Counted from the stretch's first letter, positions 24,992-34,689 are shown. The stretch is DNA of 64,000 bases from Microbulbifer celer (GCF_020991125.1 NZ_CP087715.1:1763501-1827500), one strand, 5' to 3'. A program made the numbers and translations. The notes: generated by a model from the sequence alone, not told the origin.

Positions 24992-27199
24992 TTAGCGAGC
25001 AGCCGCCCGCGCCGCATGCAGCTTTTTATAGCTCTCAATCAAACGTAGGTGCTTGTCCAGCCCTTCCAGTTGCATATTGGTGGGGGTGAGACCGTGGAAA
25101 CGCACGGAGCCGTCGACGGAATCGACTACCGCCTGCATCACATCCTCACCGTACATCCGCCCCAGATTGAAGATAAAGTCTTCCAGCTCCAGTTCATCGT
25201 CGAGCGCAATTTCCAGTACCGCCTGTACCGCGCGATAAAAGAGCCCGCGCTCTACCGTGTTGTCGTTGTACTGCAGAAACGCTTCCACCAGCTCCAGCGC
25301 CTCTTCATGACGCTGTAGCGCAAGGTAGATCAACAGTTTCAGCTCCAATACTGTCAATTGACCCCACACTGTATTCTCATCGAACTCGACCCCGATCAGG
25401 GTGATGATGGTTTCGTAGTTGTCGATCTGGCTTTCTTCAAGGCGCTCCACCAGGTCTTCCAACTCATCATCATCCAGGCGGTGCAGATTCAGGATATCTT
25501 CCCGGTAATCCAAGGCCTTATTGGTGTTATCCCAGATCAGATCCTCCACCGGATACACCTCTGAGTAGCCCGGCACCAGGATCCGACACGCTGGCGCGCC
25601 CAGCTCCTCAAATGTCGCTACGTACACTTCCCTGCCCATTTCTTCAAGAATCTTGAACAGGCGGGCCGCTTCCGTGTTGTTGGTGTTCGCGGGATTGCCT
25701 GAGCTGACATCCGGGGTAAAGTCCCATTCCACAAATTCGTAATCGGATTTGGCACTGAAGAAGCGCCAGGAAACCACGCCGGTGGAATCGATAAAGTGTT
25801 CGACAAAATTCTGTGGCTCGGTGACTTCCAGACTGTTGAACGTGGGCGGCGGCACATCGTTCAGCCCCTCGAAGCTGCGGCCCTGCATCAGCTCGGTCAG
25901 GCTGCGCTCCAGCGCCACATGGAAGCTCGGATGGGCACCGAACGAGGCAAATACACCACCGGTGCGGGGGTTCATCAAGGTGACACACATCACCGGGAAC
26001 TGACCGCCGAGGGACGCATCCTTCACCAGAATCGGAAAGCCCTGCGCTTCCAGCGCGTCAATGCCTTCGATGATATCCGGGTACTGTTCCAGCACTTCAC
26101 GGGGCACATCAGGTAGTGCGATTTCCTGTTCCAGAATTTCCTTCTTCACCGCGCGTTCGAAGATTTCCGACAGGCACTGCACCTCGGCTTCCGCCAACGT
26201 GTTACCCGCACTCATACCGTTACTCAGGAACAGGTTTTCAATCAGGTTTGATGGGAAATACACCACCTCGCCATCGGACTGGCGCACAAAGGGCAGCGAG
26301 CAGATACCGCGATCTGCGCGGCCGGAATTGGTATCGATCAGGTTGGAACCGGCCAGCTCGCCATCCGGGTTGTAGATGGCCAGGGTGTGGTCATCCAGTA
26401 TCCCTTCCGGCAACCCGTCATCTTCCTCAAGCGGAAACCACTTCTCGTTCGGGTAATGTACAAACGTGGCGTTGGCAATTTCCTCGCCAAAGAACTGGTC
26501 GTTGTAGAAGAAATTACAACTCAGACGCTCGATAAACTCGCCCAGTGCGGAACACAGCGCGCTCTCTTTCGTCGCGCCTTTACCATTGGTAAAGCACTGG
26601 GGGGAAGCCGCATCGCGGATATGCAACGACCACACGTGCGGCACGATATTGCGCCAGGAGGATATCTCGATCTTCATTCCCAGATCCGCGAGGATCTTCG
26701 TCATATTGGCAATGGTCTGCTCCAACGGCAGATCTTTGCCCTCGATCATCGTCTGGTGTTCCGCATCCGGTTCCACCATCAGCAATGCCTGGGCATCCTC
26801 CGCCAGGTTCTCCACCGTCTCGATCTGGAAGTCCGGTCCTGTCTGCACCACTTTCTTTACGGTGCAGCGGTCGATGGAGCGCAGGATGCCTTGCCGGTCC
26901 TTTTCCGAAATATCCTCCGGCAGCTCTACCTGGATTTTGAAAATCTGGTTATAGCGGTTCTCCGGATCGACAATATTGTTCTGCGATAAACGAATGTTGT
27001 GGGTCGAAATATCCCGTGCCAGGCAATAGACACGAACAAAATACGCCGCACAGAGGGCGGAAGAGGCCAGGAAGTAGTCAAACGGGCTCGGCGCCGAACC
27101 ATCGCCCTTATAGCGGATGGGCTGATCGGTAATGACCGTGAAGTCGTCAAATTTGGCTTCAAGGCGCAGGTTATCGAGGAAGTTGACGTTGATTTCCAT
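24992..27199 (-). CDS. ycaO: OsmC-YcaO fusion protein
   Basis: 735 residues from ATG 27199. Residues 1 to about 140 form an OsmC-like domain with both redox Cys positions kept (SSALCAAYF and DRCTVKKV). From about 200 to 570 is a YcaO domain with the ATP-binding pattern (GKGATKESALCSALGEFIERLS, GNTLAEAEVQCLSEIFERAVK). The C-terminus is a helical, acidic TPR-like tail, as in E. coli YcaO. YcaO enzymes activate amide backbones with ATP; E. coli YcaO, which lacks the OsmC part, is linked to RimO-dependent methylthiolation of ribosomal protein S12. No precursor peptide or dehydrogenase gene is nearby, which argues against a peptide natural-product cluster. Confidence 0.9.
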   Translation of the reverse strand: MEINVNFLDNLRLEAKFDDFTVITDQPIRYKGDGSAPSPFDYFLASSALCAAYFVRVYCLARDISTHNIRLSQNNIVDPENRYNQIFKIQVELPEDISEKDRQGILRSIDRCTVKKVVQTGPDFQIETVENLAEDAQALLMVEPDAEHQTMIEGKDLPLEQTIANMTKILADLGMKIEISSWRNIVPHVWSLHIRDAASPQCFTNGKGATKESALCSALGEFIERLSCNFFYNDQFFGEEIANATFVHYPNEKWFPLEEDDGLPEGILDDHTLAIYNPDGELAGSNLIDTNSGRADRGICSLPFVRQSDGEVVYFPSNLIENLFLSNGMSAGNTLAEAEVQCLSEIFERAVKKEILEQEIALPDVPREVLEQYPDIIEGIDALEAQGFPILVKDASLGGQFPVMCVTLMNPRTGGVFASFGAHPSFHVALERSLTELMQGRSFEGLNDVPPPTFNSLEVTEPQNFVEHFIDSTGVVSWRFFSAKSDYEFVEWDFTPDVSSGNPANTNNTEAARLFKILEEMGREVYVATFEELGAPACRILVPGYSEVYPVEDLIWDNTNKALDYREDILNLHRLDDDELEDLVERLEESQIDNYETIITLIGVEFDENTVWGQLTVLELKLLIYLALQRHEEALELVEAFLQYNDNTVERGLFYRAVQAVLEIALDDELELEDFIFNLGRMYGEDVMQAVVDSVDGSVRFHGLTPTNMQLEGLDKHLRLIESYKKLHAARAAAR

Positions 27200-27438
27200 G
27201 GAGACTACCGGGTTTGGAGGTTTTCGCCGCTCGGGTTTACAAGACGCTGTCGGCACAAGGGCTGAGTGCGCGGCATTATCCAGATTCTGCCGCGCTGCGT
27301 CTCGCCCGTTTCAAATAAATGCGAGAGATCAGAGGCAGATTCGTTGCATTCCTGTGACCTGCGACAAAGCAAGCGGCGCCCATAACGATAAACTCCCCGA
27401 TCTTTCACGCCCACCAACAAGCCCACCATGAGGTATTT

Positions 27439-27867
27439 ATGCAGTTTAAATGGGTTCCCCTGGCCATTGCGGCGACAGTTTTCAGCGCGCAATCACAAGC
27501 AAACAGCAACTCAGAGCTCGGTCTCGGCGTTGCCTACGATCTGGGCGCTGGTGTGACTGCGCAGTATCACGGCACCTCGGTTTTTGTGAACAGCGATGCC
27601 CTGGCAGTAGACATGCGAATTCAGAACTTCCACAACGATCGCGGCACGCTGAACGGCTATGTTGATCTGGGTGGTTTTTTTGAGGGAGCAGATAACCACC
27701 ACCACGATGACAGGGCCGGTGTCCGCCTGCCCGTTGGCCTGAACTTCGGCCTCGCCCCAAACCTGCAAGTCTATATTCAGGCGGTGCCGCATTTTGCGTT
27801 CAGTGACAACGACCGTGACGAAGGTTTTGGCGTAGATGGGGCGCTTGGGCTTCGCATTCGATTCTAG
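27439..27867 (+). CDS. Small outer-membrane beta-barrel protein (YfaZ-like)
   Basis: 142 residues with a signal peptide (1-21, ending SQA-N). The mature protein alternates hydrophobic and polar residues (GLGVAYDLGAGVTAQYH, LAVDMRIQNF, VYIQAVPHFAF) and ends in Phe (LRIRF), as outer-membrane barrels require. The size suggests an eight-stranded barrel. A His/Asp-rich loop (DNHHHDDR) may bind metal. Function unknown. It is divergent from the YcaO gene. AGG before the ATG is the ribosome-binding site. Confidence 0.7.
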   Translation: MQFKWVPLAIAATVFSAQSQANSNSELGLGVAYDLGAGVTAQYHGTSVFVNSDALAVDMRIQNFHNDRGTLNGYVDLGGFFEGADNHHHDDRAGVRLPVGLNFGLAPNLQVYIQAVPHFAFSDNDRDEGFGVDGALGLRIRF

Positions 27868-27924
27868 TGGTCCATGGGGCCTTAAAATCAGGCGCCTAAA
27901 TCACCACTAAAATGTAAAGCAGCC

Positions 27925-27970
27925 TTGACCACTCCCCGTATCAGCCATAGCATGTAAAGCACACTTTACA
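27925..27970 (+). promoter_or_regulatory. Promoter with XRE-type operator for the 28.0-29.7 kb operon
   Basis: TTGACC (27925-27930), 17 bp, TAGCAT (27948-27953) form a sigma-70-like promoter. Overlapping and just after the -10 is a perfect inverted repeat TGTAAAG-N4-CTTTACA (27953-27970). A further half-site TGTAAAGC lies at 27913-27920. The operon ends with an XRE regulator that is the natural candidate to bind it. Confidence 0.65.
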
Positions 27971-28005
27971 ACCAGAAATCAGGGAAACCGAAAGGCAGGC
28001 ACTGT

Positions 28006-28410
28006 ATGGCCAAGGAAGGCGAAAATGTGATGGGGCTAAACCTGCCCTATCTCATCCGAATCGTAAGCGGGCTTATTCTACTGGGAGCAGGCGTTCTAGC
28101 GTCATTCACACCGTTGTACCTGGAAACACCAAACAGTCGCGGGCTGGTTATCAGCGGTTTGCTGCTGGCAGCGCTTGGTGTGGTGCTTCTGGTGTATTTC
28201 TTTTACCGCCGCAGTGACGAGTTTCACCAGAGTTTATACCGTCAGGCCTGCGCCATTGCACTACCCCTCCTTTTTTCCCTATTCACAATCATCGGCATAC
28301 TACAGGTCAACCAGCTGCTACCGCTTTTTAACGGATTCTGGATGATGCTGATCACACTTGTGGCGTGGTCGCTGAGCCTGTCCTTCCGCGATCACGGTTA
28401 CCGTTCCTAG
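28006..28410 (+). CDS. Four-helix membrane protein of an XRE-linked family
   Basis: 134 residues with four hydrophobic segments (about 15-35, 45-65, 82-102, 106-124) and, between the second and third, RRSDEFHQSLYRQACAIA. A 'DEF-x2-x-L' motif in that position is typical of small membrane proteins encoded beside YgzD-like XRE regulators. Function unknown. It opens an operon with an SDR gene and the regulator. The start could also be the ATG at 28030. Confidence 0.7.
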   Translation: MAKEGENVMGLNLPYLIRIVSGLILLGAGVLASFTPLYLETPNSRGLVISGLLLAALGVVLLVYFFYRRSDEFHQSLYRQACAIALPLLFSLFTIIGILQVNQLLPLFNGFWMMLITLVAWSLSLSFRDHGYRS

Positions 28411-28440
28411 GAAACATCAATATCGACAGGAAGTCGCATC

Positions 28441-29487
28441 ATGCAAGAAAGAGTATTGGTAACCGGCGCCAGCGGCTATCTGGCATCGTGGATTGTGTAT
28501 TCCCTGCTCAACCGGGGAATGGAAGTGCATGGCACCGTGCGTAATCTGCATGACCAGGAAAAAATCGACCACCTGCTAAAGCTCGGAACAGAATATCCGG
28601 GCAAGTTAAAACTATTCGAAGCCGACCTGCTGAAGCCGCGGAGCTTTGATCGGGCCATCGTCGGGTGCGACCTGGTTATCCATAGTGCATCCCCCTATTT
28701 ATTTGAACAACCAAAGTCCCCGGAAGAGCAGTTACTACGCCCGGCCATGGAAGGCACACGGAATGTAATCAGCAGTGTAGAACGGACCCCGTCAGTACAG
28801 CGAGTGGTACTGACAAGCAGTATCGTCGCGCTGTATAACAGTGCGCGCGAAATCCACGCAGCGAAGGCCCGCGCAGTCAACACTGAAAACATCAACCACA
28901 GCGCCACGCCTGAAAACAACCCTTATGCTTATGCCAAAACCCGCGCCGAAGCGCTGGCCTGGGAATTACAGCAACAGCAGCAACGCTGGAGCCTGGTTAC
29001 CATTCACCCCGGCGCCATCTTTGGCCCCTCGCTGTCCCGGCGAATGGACAGTACCAGCGTCACGATGATGCGACAGTTTCTTAACGGCTCCTTCCGTCGC
29101 GGCGTACCCAGACTGTGGCTCGGGCTGGTCGATGTACGGGATGCGGCCGAGGCCCATGTGACGGCCGCGTTACGGGGAGAAAGTGGGAGCCGCTATATTG
29201 CGGTGGCAGAAAGCCTCCGCTTACTGGATATTGCCCGGCTGATTGACACTGAGCGCTTCAATCTTGAGCAGAAATTACCAACCGGTGAAGCGCCAAAATG
29301 GTTGCTGTGGCTTATCGCCCCACTTATTGGCATGCGCCGGCGCTATATTGCCGATAACGTAAACTACCCTCTGGCATTTGATAACCAGTCCAGTCGCAAC
29401 CAACTCAACCTTACCTACAATGCCCCAGCCAAAACGCTGAATGACCATGTAGCGCAGCTGTTATCCGACAAGCTCGTCCGCGAGTGA
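28441..29487 (+). CDS. NAD(P)-dependent epimerase/reductase, dihydroflavonol-reductase-like
   Basis: 348 residues of the extended short-chain dehydrogenase fold. The N-terminal nucleotide-binding motif is VTGASGYLASWIV, the Ser is in VVLTSSIVALY and the catalytic Tyr-x3-Lys is in YAYAKTRAEA. The sequence is most like the dihydroflavonol-4-reductase/cinnamoyl-CoA-reductase-like branch, which reduces varied carbonyl compounds. Substrate unknown. AGGAAG precedes the ATG. It lies between the membrane protein (30 bp) and the XRE gene (24 bp), so all three are one transcript. Confidence 0.85.
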   Translation: MQERVLVTGASGYLASWIVYSLLNRGMEVHGTVRNLHDQEKIDHLLKLGTEYPGKLKLFEADLLKPRSFDRAIVGCDLVIHSASPYLFEQPKSPEEQLLRPAMEGTRNVISSVERTPSVQRVVLTSSIVALYNSAREIHAAKARAVNTENINHSATPENNPYAYAKTRAEALAWELQQQQQRWSLVTIHPGAIFGPSLSRRMDSTSVTMMRQFLNGSFRRGVPRLWLGLVDVRDAAEAHVTAALRGESGSRYIAVAESLRLLDIARLIDTERFNLEQKLPTGEAPKWLLWLIAPLIGMRRRYIADNVNYPLAFDNQSSRNQLNLTYNAPAKTLNDHVAQLLSDKLVRE

Positions 29488-29511
29488 ATATAGCGGCCCA
29501 AGAGACGTACG

Positions 29512-29700
29512 ATGAAAAACCGCTTGAGAGAATATCGAAAAAATCAACAACTGACGCAGCAGCAACTGGCCGACATTCTGGACGTCAGTCGCCAAACGGT
29601 AATATCGATCGAGTCCGGAAAATACGACCCCAGCCTGCCATTGGCCTTTAAAATAGCGAAGTGTTTTGGGGCAGCGATAGAGGATATTTTTACACCATAA
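29512..29700 (+). CDS. XRE-family regulator, YgzD-like
   Basis: 62 residues, nearly all a helix-turn-helix: LTQQQLADILDVSRQTVISIESGKYDPSLPLAFKIA, ending in IEDIF as in the YgzD-like group. It is expected to repress its own operon by binding the TGTAAAG/CTTTACA palindrome at 27953-27970. The small size and position next to a four-helix membrane protein are the usual context of this group. Confidence 0.88.
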   Translation: MKNRLREYRKNQQLTQQQLADILDVSRQTVISIESGKYDPSLPLAFKIAKCFGAAIEDIFTP

Positions 29701-29775
29701 AGCTGCCGCTGCCTCCGGCAATACCTCACACGGTGTTTCTGTCTACCTGATCTATCTGTGCCAGGGGTGTCGTGC

Positions 29776-31056
29776 TTATCGGACCTCGCCCGCGGAATCG
29801 CTATCCAGGTCGTCCAGCGTCAGATCCATCCATACGAGATGATGATCGGACGAAACAACCGGGTGTCCTTTCCCGACCAGCTCCCTTCCCGCCTGCCCCT
29901 CTGCGGGCCAGAACACCGAAGCACACTGCGGAGTGATCCCCCGGCGGGATGGCAGCACATAATCCAGCCGCAGGTTGCCAGAACCTTTCGGGTTGAAAGC
30001 ACCGGTGTCAAAAGCGGCATTACCGCGGTGCTGGTCATTTACCTGACCAGCGGATGCCGCATCCTGCAGGGCTCCGTCACTCGCAGGGGGGCGGTCTTCA
30101 GCAACGGCTGGATGTTGCAGCAATTGCCCGATGGCATTGTTCAATGAATCTCCGTCGTGGGGATCCGCATTGTAATCGCCAAGGATCACAAAGCGCGCGC
30201 CGGGCGCTAACGCGCCTGCTCTCCCCTGGTCATCGTAGAAATAGTCTTCTCCTCGGATATAGTCGGCCCAGAAGCGGATTTCATCGTGATTGCGCCGGCC
30301 ATTACGATCTTCGGGGCCATCAAATACCGGCGGCGTCGGGTGGGCCGCAAGAATATGGAGGGTTTTGCCCTGGATATTGAGCGGGATGTCCCAGTGGCTT
30401 TTGCTGGACAACCGCAATTGCCCCGATACCTCCGGCGGGTAGTATTCGTTGGGTATCAGGGCGCCGGGCATATCTTTCCATAAAAAATTCTGGAAAGTGC
30501 GGACGCTCGCTGTCTGTAGAGGATATTTCGACAGCAACAGCATTCCATATTGACCGGGAAAGGTACCGTAGCCGAAAGCGTCTTCAGGAGTGCCCAGCCG
30601 GCCATCGTTGTTGAGGTCCAAACCGCTGTCGACACCGGTATTCACCGGGGCAAAATAGCGGTATGGATACTCGATGGCGTGTTGTTGACGCTGCGGTACA
30701 GCAAGGTAATTTTTCTGCAGAAGCGCCGCGGCCTCACCCTCGCTATCGCGATCCACTTCATTGAGCAGCAGGATATCGGGCCGAACCCGTTGGATGATTT
30801 CACTCACCGCACGGATCTGCGGACTGTCGCGTTCCGCCAGCTCCTTCAGCAGGTCACCCTCATTCGTGCGGTTGAGGAAGGCATTGAAGGTGGCCACGCG
30901 GATGACGTCTCCAGGATCATTTCCACCGCGGTCGCCCAGAACACAAGACCTTGCCCCATCACTCGCCTCAGCCAAGTGGGAAACTGAAACAGCCGAGAAA
31001 CAAAGACCCGCAAGCACCACCGTTTTACAGAACTGAATGCATTTACTCACAAACAT
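29776..31056 (-). CDS. Secreted endonuclease/exonuclease/phosphatase-family protein
   Basis: 426 residues with a signal peptide (about 1-31, ending AEA-S). Metal and catalytic motifs of the EEP fold appear in order: VATFNAFLNR, LLLNEVDRD, AAHPTPPVFDG, ILGDYNADPHDGDS and SSDHHLVWMDL. It hydrolyses phosphodiester or phosphomonoester bonds outside the cytoplasm; extracellular nuclease/phosphodiesterase activity is the likeliest, for phosphate scavenging. The exact substrate is not shown by the sequence. It converges on the XRE operon. Confidence 0.85.
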   Translation of the reverse strand: MFVSKCIQFCKTVVLAGLCFSAVSVSHLAEASDGARSCVLGDRGGNDPGDVIRVATFNAFLNRTNEGDLLKELAERDSPQIRAVSEIIQRVRPDILLLNEVDRDSEGEAAALLQKNYLAVPQRQQHAIEYPYRYFAPVNTGVDSGLDLNNDGRLGTPEDAFGYGTFPGQYGMLLLSKYPLQTASVRTFQNFLWKDMPGALIPNEYYPPEVSGQLRLSSKSHWDIPLNIQGKTLHILAAHPTPPVFDGPEDRNGRRNHDEIRFWADYIRGEDYFYDDQGRAGALAPGARFVILGDYNADPHDGDSLNNAIGQLLQHPAVAEDRPPASDGALQDAASAGQVNDQHRGNAAFDTGAFNPKGSGNLRLDYVLPSRRGITPQCASVFWPAEGQAGRELVGKGHPVVSSDHHLVWMDLTLDDLDSDSAGEVR

Positions 31057-31179
31057 ACACCGGTAAATCAGACATCAATAAAGAACACAGTTTGCCAACA
31101 AAATGCTTCAAATGTGCGACAGGAAAAGCAGGAGCGTCCTTTCTCTGCATCTCACTTTTCAGCATCCCACTCGCGTATC

Positions 31180-32250
31180 TCAGTTTTCATATCCAGTCAT
31201 CTCCAGATAACCTTCACCACGATGGCTTCCGCCGACTGAAACCGGGCCTTCCCAGTATCGCCATACCCCGGCGCTCCAGTAGTCACCCGGCCAGGACTGT
31301 ATGCTGAGGTTTAACGCCTGCGCCGGCACACGCAATTGCCAGGCCACGGGAACTCTACCGTAACGACTATTGCGATACCGGACGGGACGCAGGCTGAAGT
31401 CGCTGGCTCCCAGTGTTTCTGCACTGCCATCCACAGCCACCAGGGTCCCCGAATAGAAGTCCTCTGCACCGCGCACCCGAAATACCATCAGGTGGCGTCC
31501 ATCGTCGAGGTGCAGGGCCATCCAGTCCCAGCCCTGTTGGTCCAGCTTCAGGTATTGACTGCTCCATTCGCGGTCGAACCACCCCTGCCCGCTAACCTGG
31601 TATTTTTCGCCATTCATTTCGATATCACCACCGACAACCCGCAGTGGATAACTGAAATACATCGAGCCTCCGCCGCCTGCAGACTTGGCACTGAAGCCCC
31701 GTTCACCATTTAACACTGCAGGTAGCTGGGGCTGAACCTGCAGGCGGTAACGAAAGTCCTCACCGTCCACCGCTAGCAGCCAGGTATCGGTATCGAGGCT
31801 CTCGAGCAGCCAGTGGTCGATCCAGGCTTTGAAGGGTTTTGCGGTGACGCCGGCCTGGCCGGTGCCACCGCGGGCGGCGCGATCGGCGAAGTGGTGATCG
31901 TTGGGGCGGCTCAGGGCAGCGTGCGCGAGCCAGACTTCATTGCGGTCCCAGCCCGGCTCTCTGTTTTTGAACGGGCCGGGGTGAATACCATTGCGGAACA
32001 GGGTCCACTGCACACCAAAAGGTTCGCCGTCGGCACTCTTCAGGTTGGCGGTGAGATACCACCATTCCAGGCGGTACTGCGGGTGTGGACCGAGATCCTG
32101 TGGTAATTGTACGGTCATACCCGATGCAGCCTGGCGAAAGCCCGCCGGCGGATCGCTGAGTGCAGCGAGAGAGGACTGAGGGGCGGGCTCTTTGGCGCAA
32201 CCCGATAGCAACAGGAGAGAAATTAACAGTGTGCGGCCGAGGCTATTCAT
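31180..32250 (-). CDS. CrtC/AttH-like lipocalin-fold lipoprotein
   Basis: 356 residues with lipobox LLSGC (Cys18). The segment RLEWWYLTANL near residue 60 and the later WFDREWSSQYL are the hallmarks of the carotenoid 1,2-hydratase/AttH-like family, two consecutive lipocalin-like domains. It is the last gene of a three-gene operon with an ABC permease (6 bp apart) and ATPase. The same trio is known from the Agrobacterium att region and from Pseudomonas. A role as carrier of a hydrophobic molecule exported by the ABC transporter is plausible; carotenoid hydration is unlikely since no crt genes are present. Confidence 0.82.
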   Translation of the reverse strand: MNSLGRTLLISLLLLSGCAKEPAPQSSLAALSDPPAGFRQAASGMTVQLPQDLGPHPQYRLEWWYLTANLKSADGEPFGVQWTLFRNGIHPGPFKNREPGWDRNEVWLAHAALSRPNDHHFADRAARGGTGQAGVTAKPFKAWIDHWLLESLDTDTWLLAVDGEDFRYRLQVQPQLPAVLNGERGFSAKSAGGGGSMYFSYPLRVVGGDIEMNGEKYQVSGQGWFDREWSSQYLKLDQQGWDWMALHLDDGRHLMVFRVRGAEDFYSGTLVAVDGSAETLGASDFSLRPVRYRNSRYGRVPVAWQLRVPAQALNLSIQSWPGDYWSAGVWRYWEGPVSVGGSHRGEGYLEMTGYEN

Positions 32251-32256
32251 TGTTTC

Positions 32257-34689
32257 CTATTCATTCTTCAGCGTTTCCAGCCGCACCGGATTGCCTACCA
32301 ATGCCCCCACCAACGCGCCAATCAGCAGACACACCAGCCAAACCTGCAACCAGAACCCCGGATAGAAGTGCAACGGCAGCGTCCAGCCAAATGCCGCGGG
32401 ATTTACCCGTGCCACCAATACCCAACCCAGGAATACGCCCAGCGGGATTGCCAACAGCCCCAGCAGACCGGTCACGAGCATACTGTGTGCGATCAATCGA
32501 CCGCGCAATTTGTGGCGCTGCACACCGTAAACATGCAACAAGGTATAACTCCCCTGCCGCATGCGAAAAATCACCAGTCCCATCAGCGCGAGCGCGGTAC
32601 CGGCCAGCGCCAGGGTCAACACGTTCAGCAGCTGGGTCAGCTGGAAAGTGCGGGTAAAGGCAGCGTTGGCCGCCTGTTTCAATCCTACTTGATCGCGCAG
32701 TCGACTGCCGGCCATCCAGGTATATTGTGCTGGCCAGTCCTGCCAGGAGGTGCGCTGGATGTCACTGACGTCCAGCACAAAGGTGGAATAACGATTGGGC
32801 AGCGAATCCGGCACCAGCGCCAGTGGCAACATCAGTTCACCCTGAGGCCGGCCGTAATCGGCGTAGATGCCGACTACCTCACGGGCGTGCTTGGTTTCTC
32901 CCAATTGAAACCGAATACGGTCGCCGACTGCCAGCGACTGCCGTTGCGCCAGCTGTTCATTGATCAGCACGCCACGGTTTGAAAGTTCAGTCCAAAGGTC
33001 TGGGGCGGCGGCCTTGAATGGCCATTCCTGCAACAGCGGTGAGCCCGGATCGATCGCCAGCACATCCACGGGCATTGCATCCGCCGGCGGTTCCTGTTCC
33101 AGTAATGCGCGGCCGCGCACCATGGGCAGTACGCTGGTTACATCCGGGAGGTTCCGCAGCTGCGCACGCCATTCATCAGTGGCCACCGGCCGGCCCGGAT
33201 CGACGTATAGATCGCCCTGCAGGCGCTGATCGAGCCAGCGGGCAAAAGTGGATTCGAACCCTGTGACCATTGCCTGCACGCCAATCGCGGTGGCGATGGA
33301 AAAGGCCAGTGCAGTGAGCGGCAGGCTCAACAAACGGCACAGCGCGCGCATTTCGGAGCAGGACCACTCCGGCAGTGGTTGCCGGCAGTGGTGTTCTGCG
33401 CGCGCCAACAAGCGGTTCAGAATTTCTGGCAGTAGCAGGCCTACTCCGAGCAGACAGCCGGTGGCAGAGGCAAACACCAGCCAAAGTTTGTCCGTCCACA
33501 GCAATATCGCGAGGGATACTGCCACCAGCCCGATTGCGCCCAACCAGCGCCAGTAGCCGGCCTTCAACCTGCCAGCTTGTGCGCCATTCACTTCGGCCCC
33601 GCCCCACTGTGCCCGTCGCAACATCAGCAGGTCCAGGCAGGCCCAGCCCACCACCACCGCCAGAATCAGCACCATGCCGAGCCAGGTTTGTGTGGTCGGT
33701 ACACTCTTCGCCAAAGTATCGATACTGAAAAGCCCGCTGAGCGTCCCCTGGAAGCCATCGGCCATCGCCGACGCCAGCCGTTCACCCAGCCACACGCCTG
33801 CAATACCGCCGATCAACGCCACCAATAACACTTCTAAAAGCAGCGCCAGTCGTAGCTTGACGAGCGGCACACCGATCCGGACCAGAATTTCCAGGCTCCG
33901 GCGCCGCTGCTCCATGGAAAAGCGGTATACGCTGCGCACCAGCAACGCCGCCACTAGCAATGCGAGTGCACCCAGTGCGTCCAGGCTCAACAGGAAAGCC
34001 TCCACCAGTGGATCCGGCTGCACACCGTAGTCTTCCACTTCACCGCGATAACCCGCGGGGAGCGGGCTCTTCTCTGTCTCTACCGCGGGCAACAGTATCT
34101 GCAACGTGCTGCGCCCGCTGCTGGCCAGTTCCGCAGCGACGGAAATATCCGTCAGTAACTGCCCGCGCGGAATGCCGTCGCTTTCGTCGAGTTCAATGGC
34201 TTCCGCTCCAGGTAACGACAGTGCCTGCCAACGGGCAAGATCCCGGGAGCTGCCAAGCAGCAATGGCCTGTCGAGAGCCGACAGTAATTTTCCTGCGATG
34301 TTGGCGCCATTCTCTGAACCCTCTTCTACACCCCCTTCTTCTCCCGATTCGCGGTACTGCCGCAAGCAGCCAGCAGTGAACGGATCAATACCAATCACCG
34401 CAGGGGCGTCGCGGTCGGCAAAGCGCACCTCCAACCGTGGCGACACACAGAAACCCGCACGACGCAGCCGTGTGAAGTCCTCCACCGCCAGGGCAGCGCC
34501 ATCCTCGCGCACCACACTCAGCAACGGCTCCAGCGTCGCGCGGGATTTTGCCACCGCACTCTCCGCCGAGCCCGTCAACGAACGCACCCCACTCCACAGC
34601 ATGGCGGCACACACCAGAATCAGCAGCAACCCGACCAACTGACCGGGATGACGGAGATAATGGCTCAGGAAGACACTGCCGAGTCCCAT
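32257..34689 (-). CDS. ABC transporter permease, FtsX/LolE-like, duplicated
   Basis: 810 residues with an N-terminal membrane segment, a large periplasmic region, three membrane segments near 230-350, further segments near 380-460, a second periplasmic domain, and three more at the C-terminus. This is the duplicated FtsX-type layout of lipoprotein-release and MacB-like mechanotransmission systems. It overlaps the ATPase gene by 25 bp and is followed closely by the CrtC/AttH-like gene. It likely moves a lipid or lipoprotein from the inner membrane; the cargo is unknown. Confidence 0.85.
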   Translation of the reverse strand: MGLGSVFLSHYLRHPGQLVGLLLILVCAAMLWSGVRSLTGSAESAVAKSRATLEPLLSVVREDGAALAVEDFTRLRRAGFCVSPRLEVRFADRDAPAVIGIDPFTAGCLRQYRESGEEGGVEEGSENGANIAGKLLSALDRPLLLGSSRDLARWQALSLPGAEAIELDESDGIPRGQLLTDISVAAELASSGRSTLQILLPAVETEKSPLPAGYRGEVEDYGVQPDPLVEAFLLSLDALGALALLVAALLVRSVYRFSMEQRRRSLEILVRIGVPLVKLRLALLLEVLLVALIGGIAGVWLGERLASAMADGFQGTLSGLFSIDTLAKSVPTTQTWLGMVLILAVVVGWACLDLLMLRRAQWGGAEVNGAQAGRLKAGYWRWLGAIGLVAVSLAILLWTDKLWLVFASATGCLLGVGLLLPEILNRLLARAEHHCRQPLPEWSCSEMRALCRLLSLPLTALAFSIATAIGVQAMVTGFESTFARWLDQRLQGDLYVDPGRPVATDEWRAQLRNLPDVTSVLPMVRGRALLEQEPPADAMPVDVLAIDPGSPLLQEWPFKAAAPDLWTELSNRGVLINEQLAQRQSLAVGDRIRFQLGETKHAREVVGIYADYGRPQGELMLPLALVPDSLPNRYSTFVLDVSDIQRTSWQDWPAQYTWMAGSRLRDQVGLKQAANAAFTRTFQLTQLLNVLTLALAGTALALMGLVIFRMRQGSYTLLHVYGVQRHKLRGRLIAHSMLVTGLLGLLAIPLGVFLGWVLVARVNPAAFGWTLPLHFYPGFWLQVWLVCLLIGALVGALVGNPVRLETLKNE

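Noticed and set aside
24992..27199. Peptide natural-product (thiazole/oxazole) cluster around YcaO
   Set aside because: No precursor peptide, dehydrogenase or exporter adjoins, and the OsmC fusion and TPR tail fit the housekeeping YcaO group.
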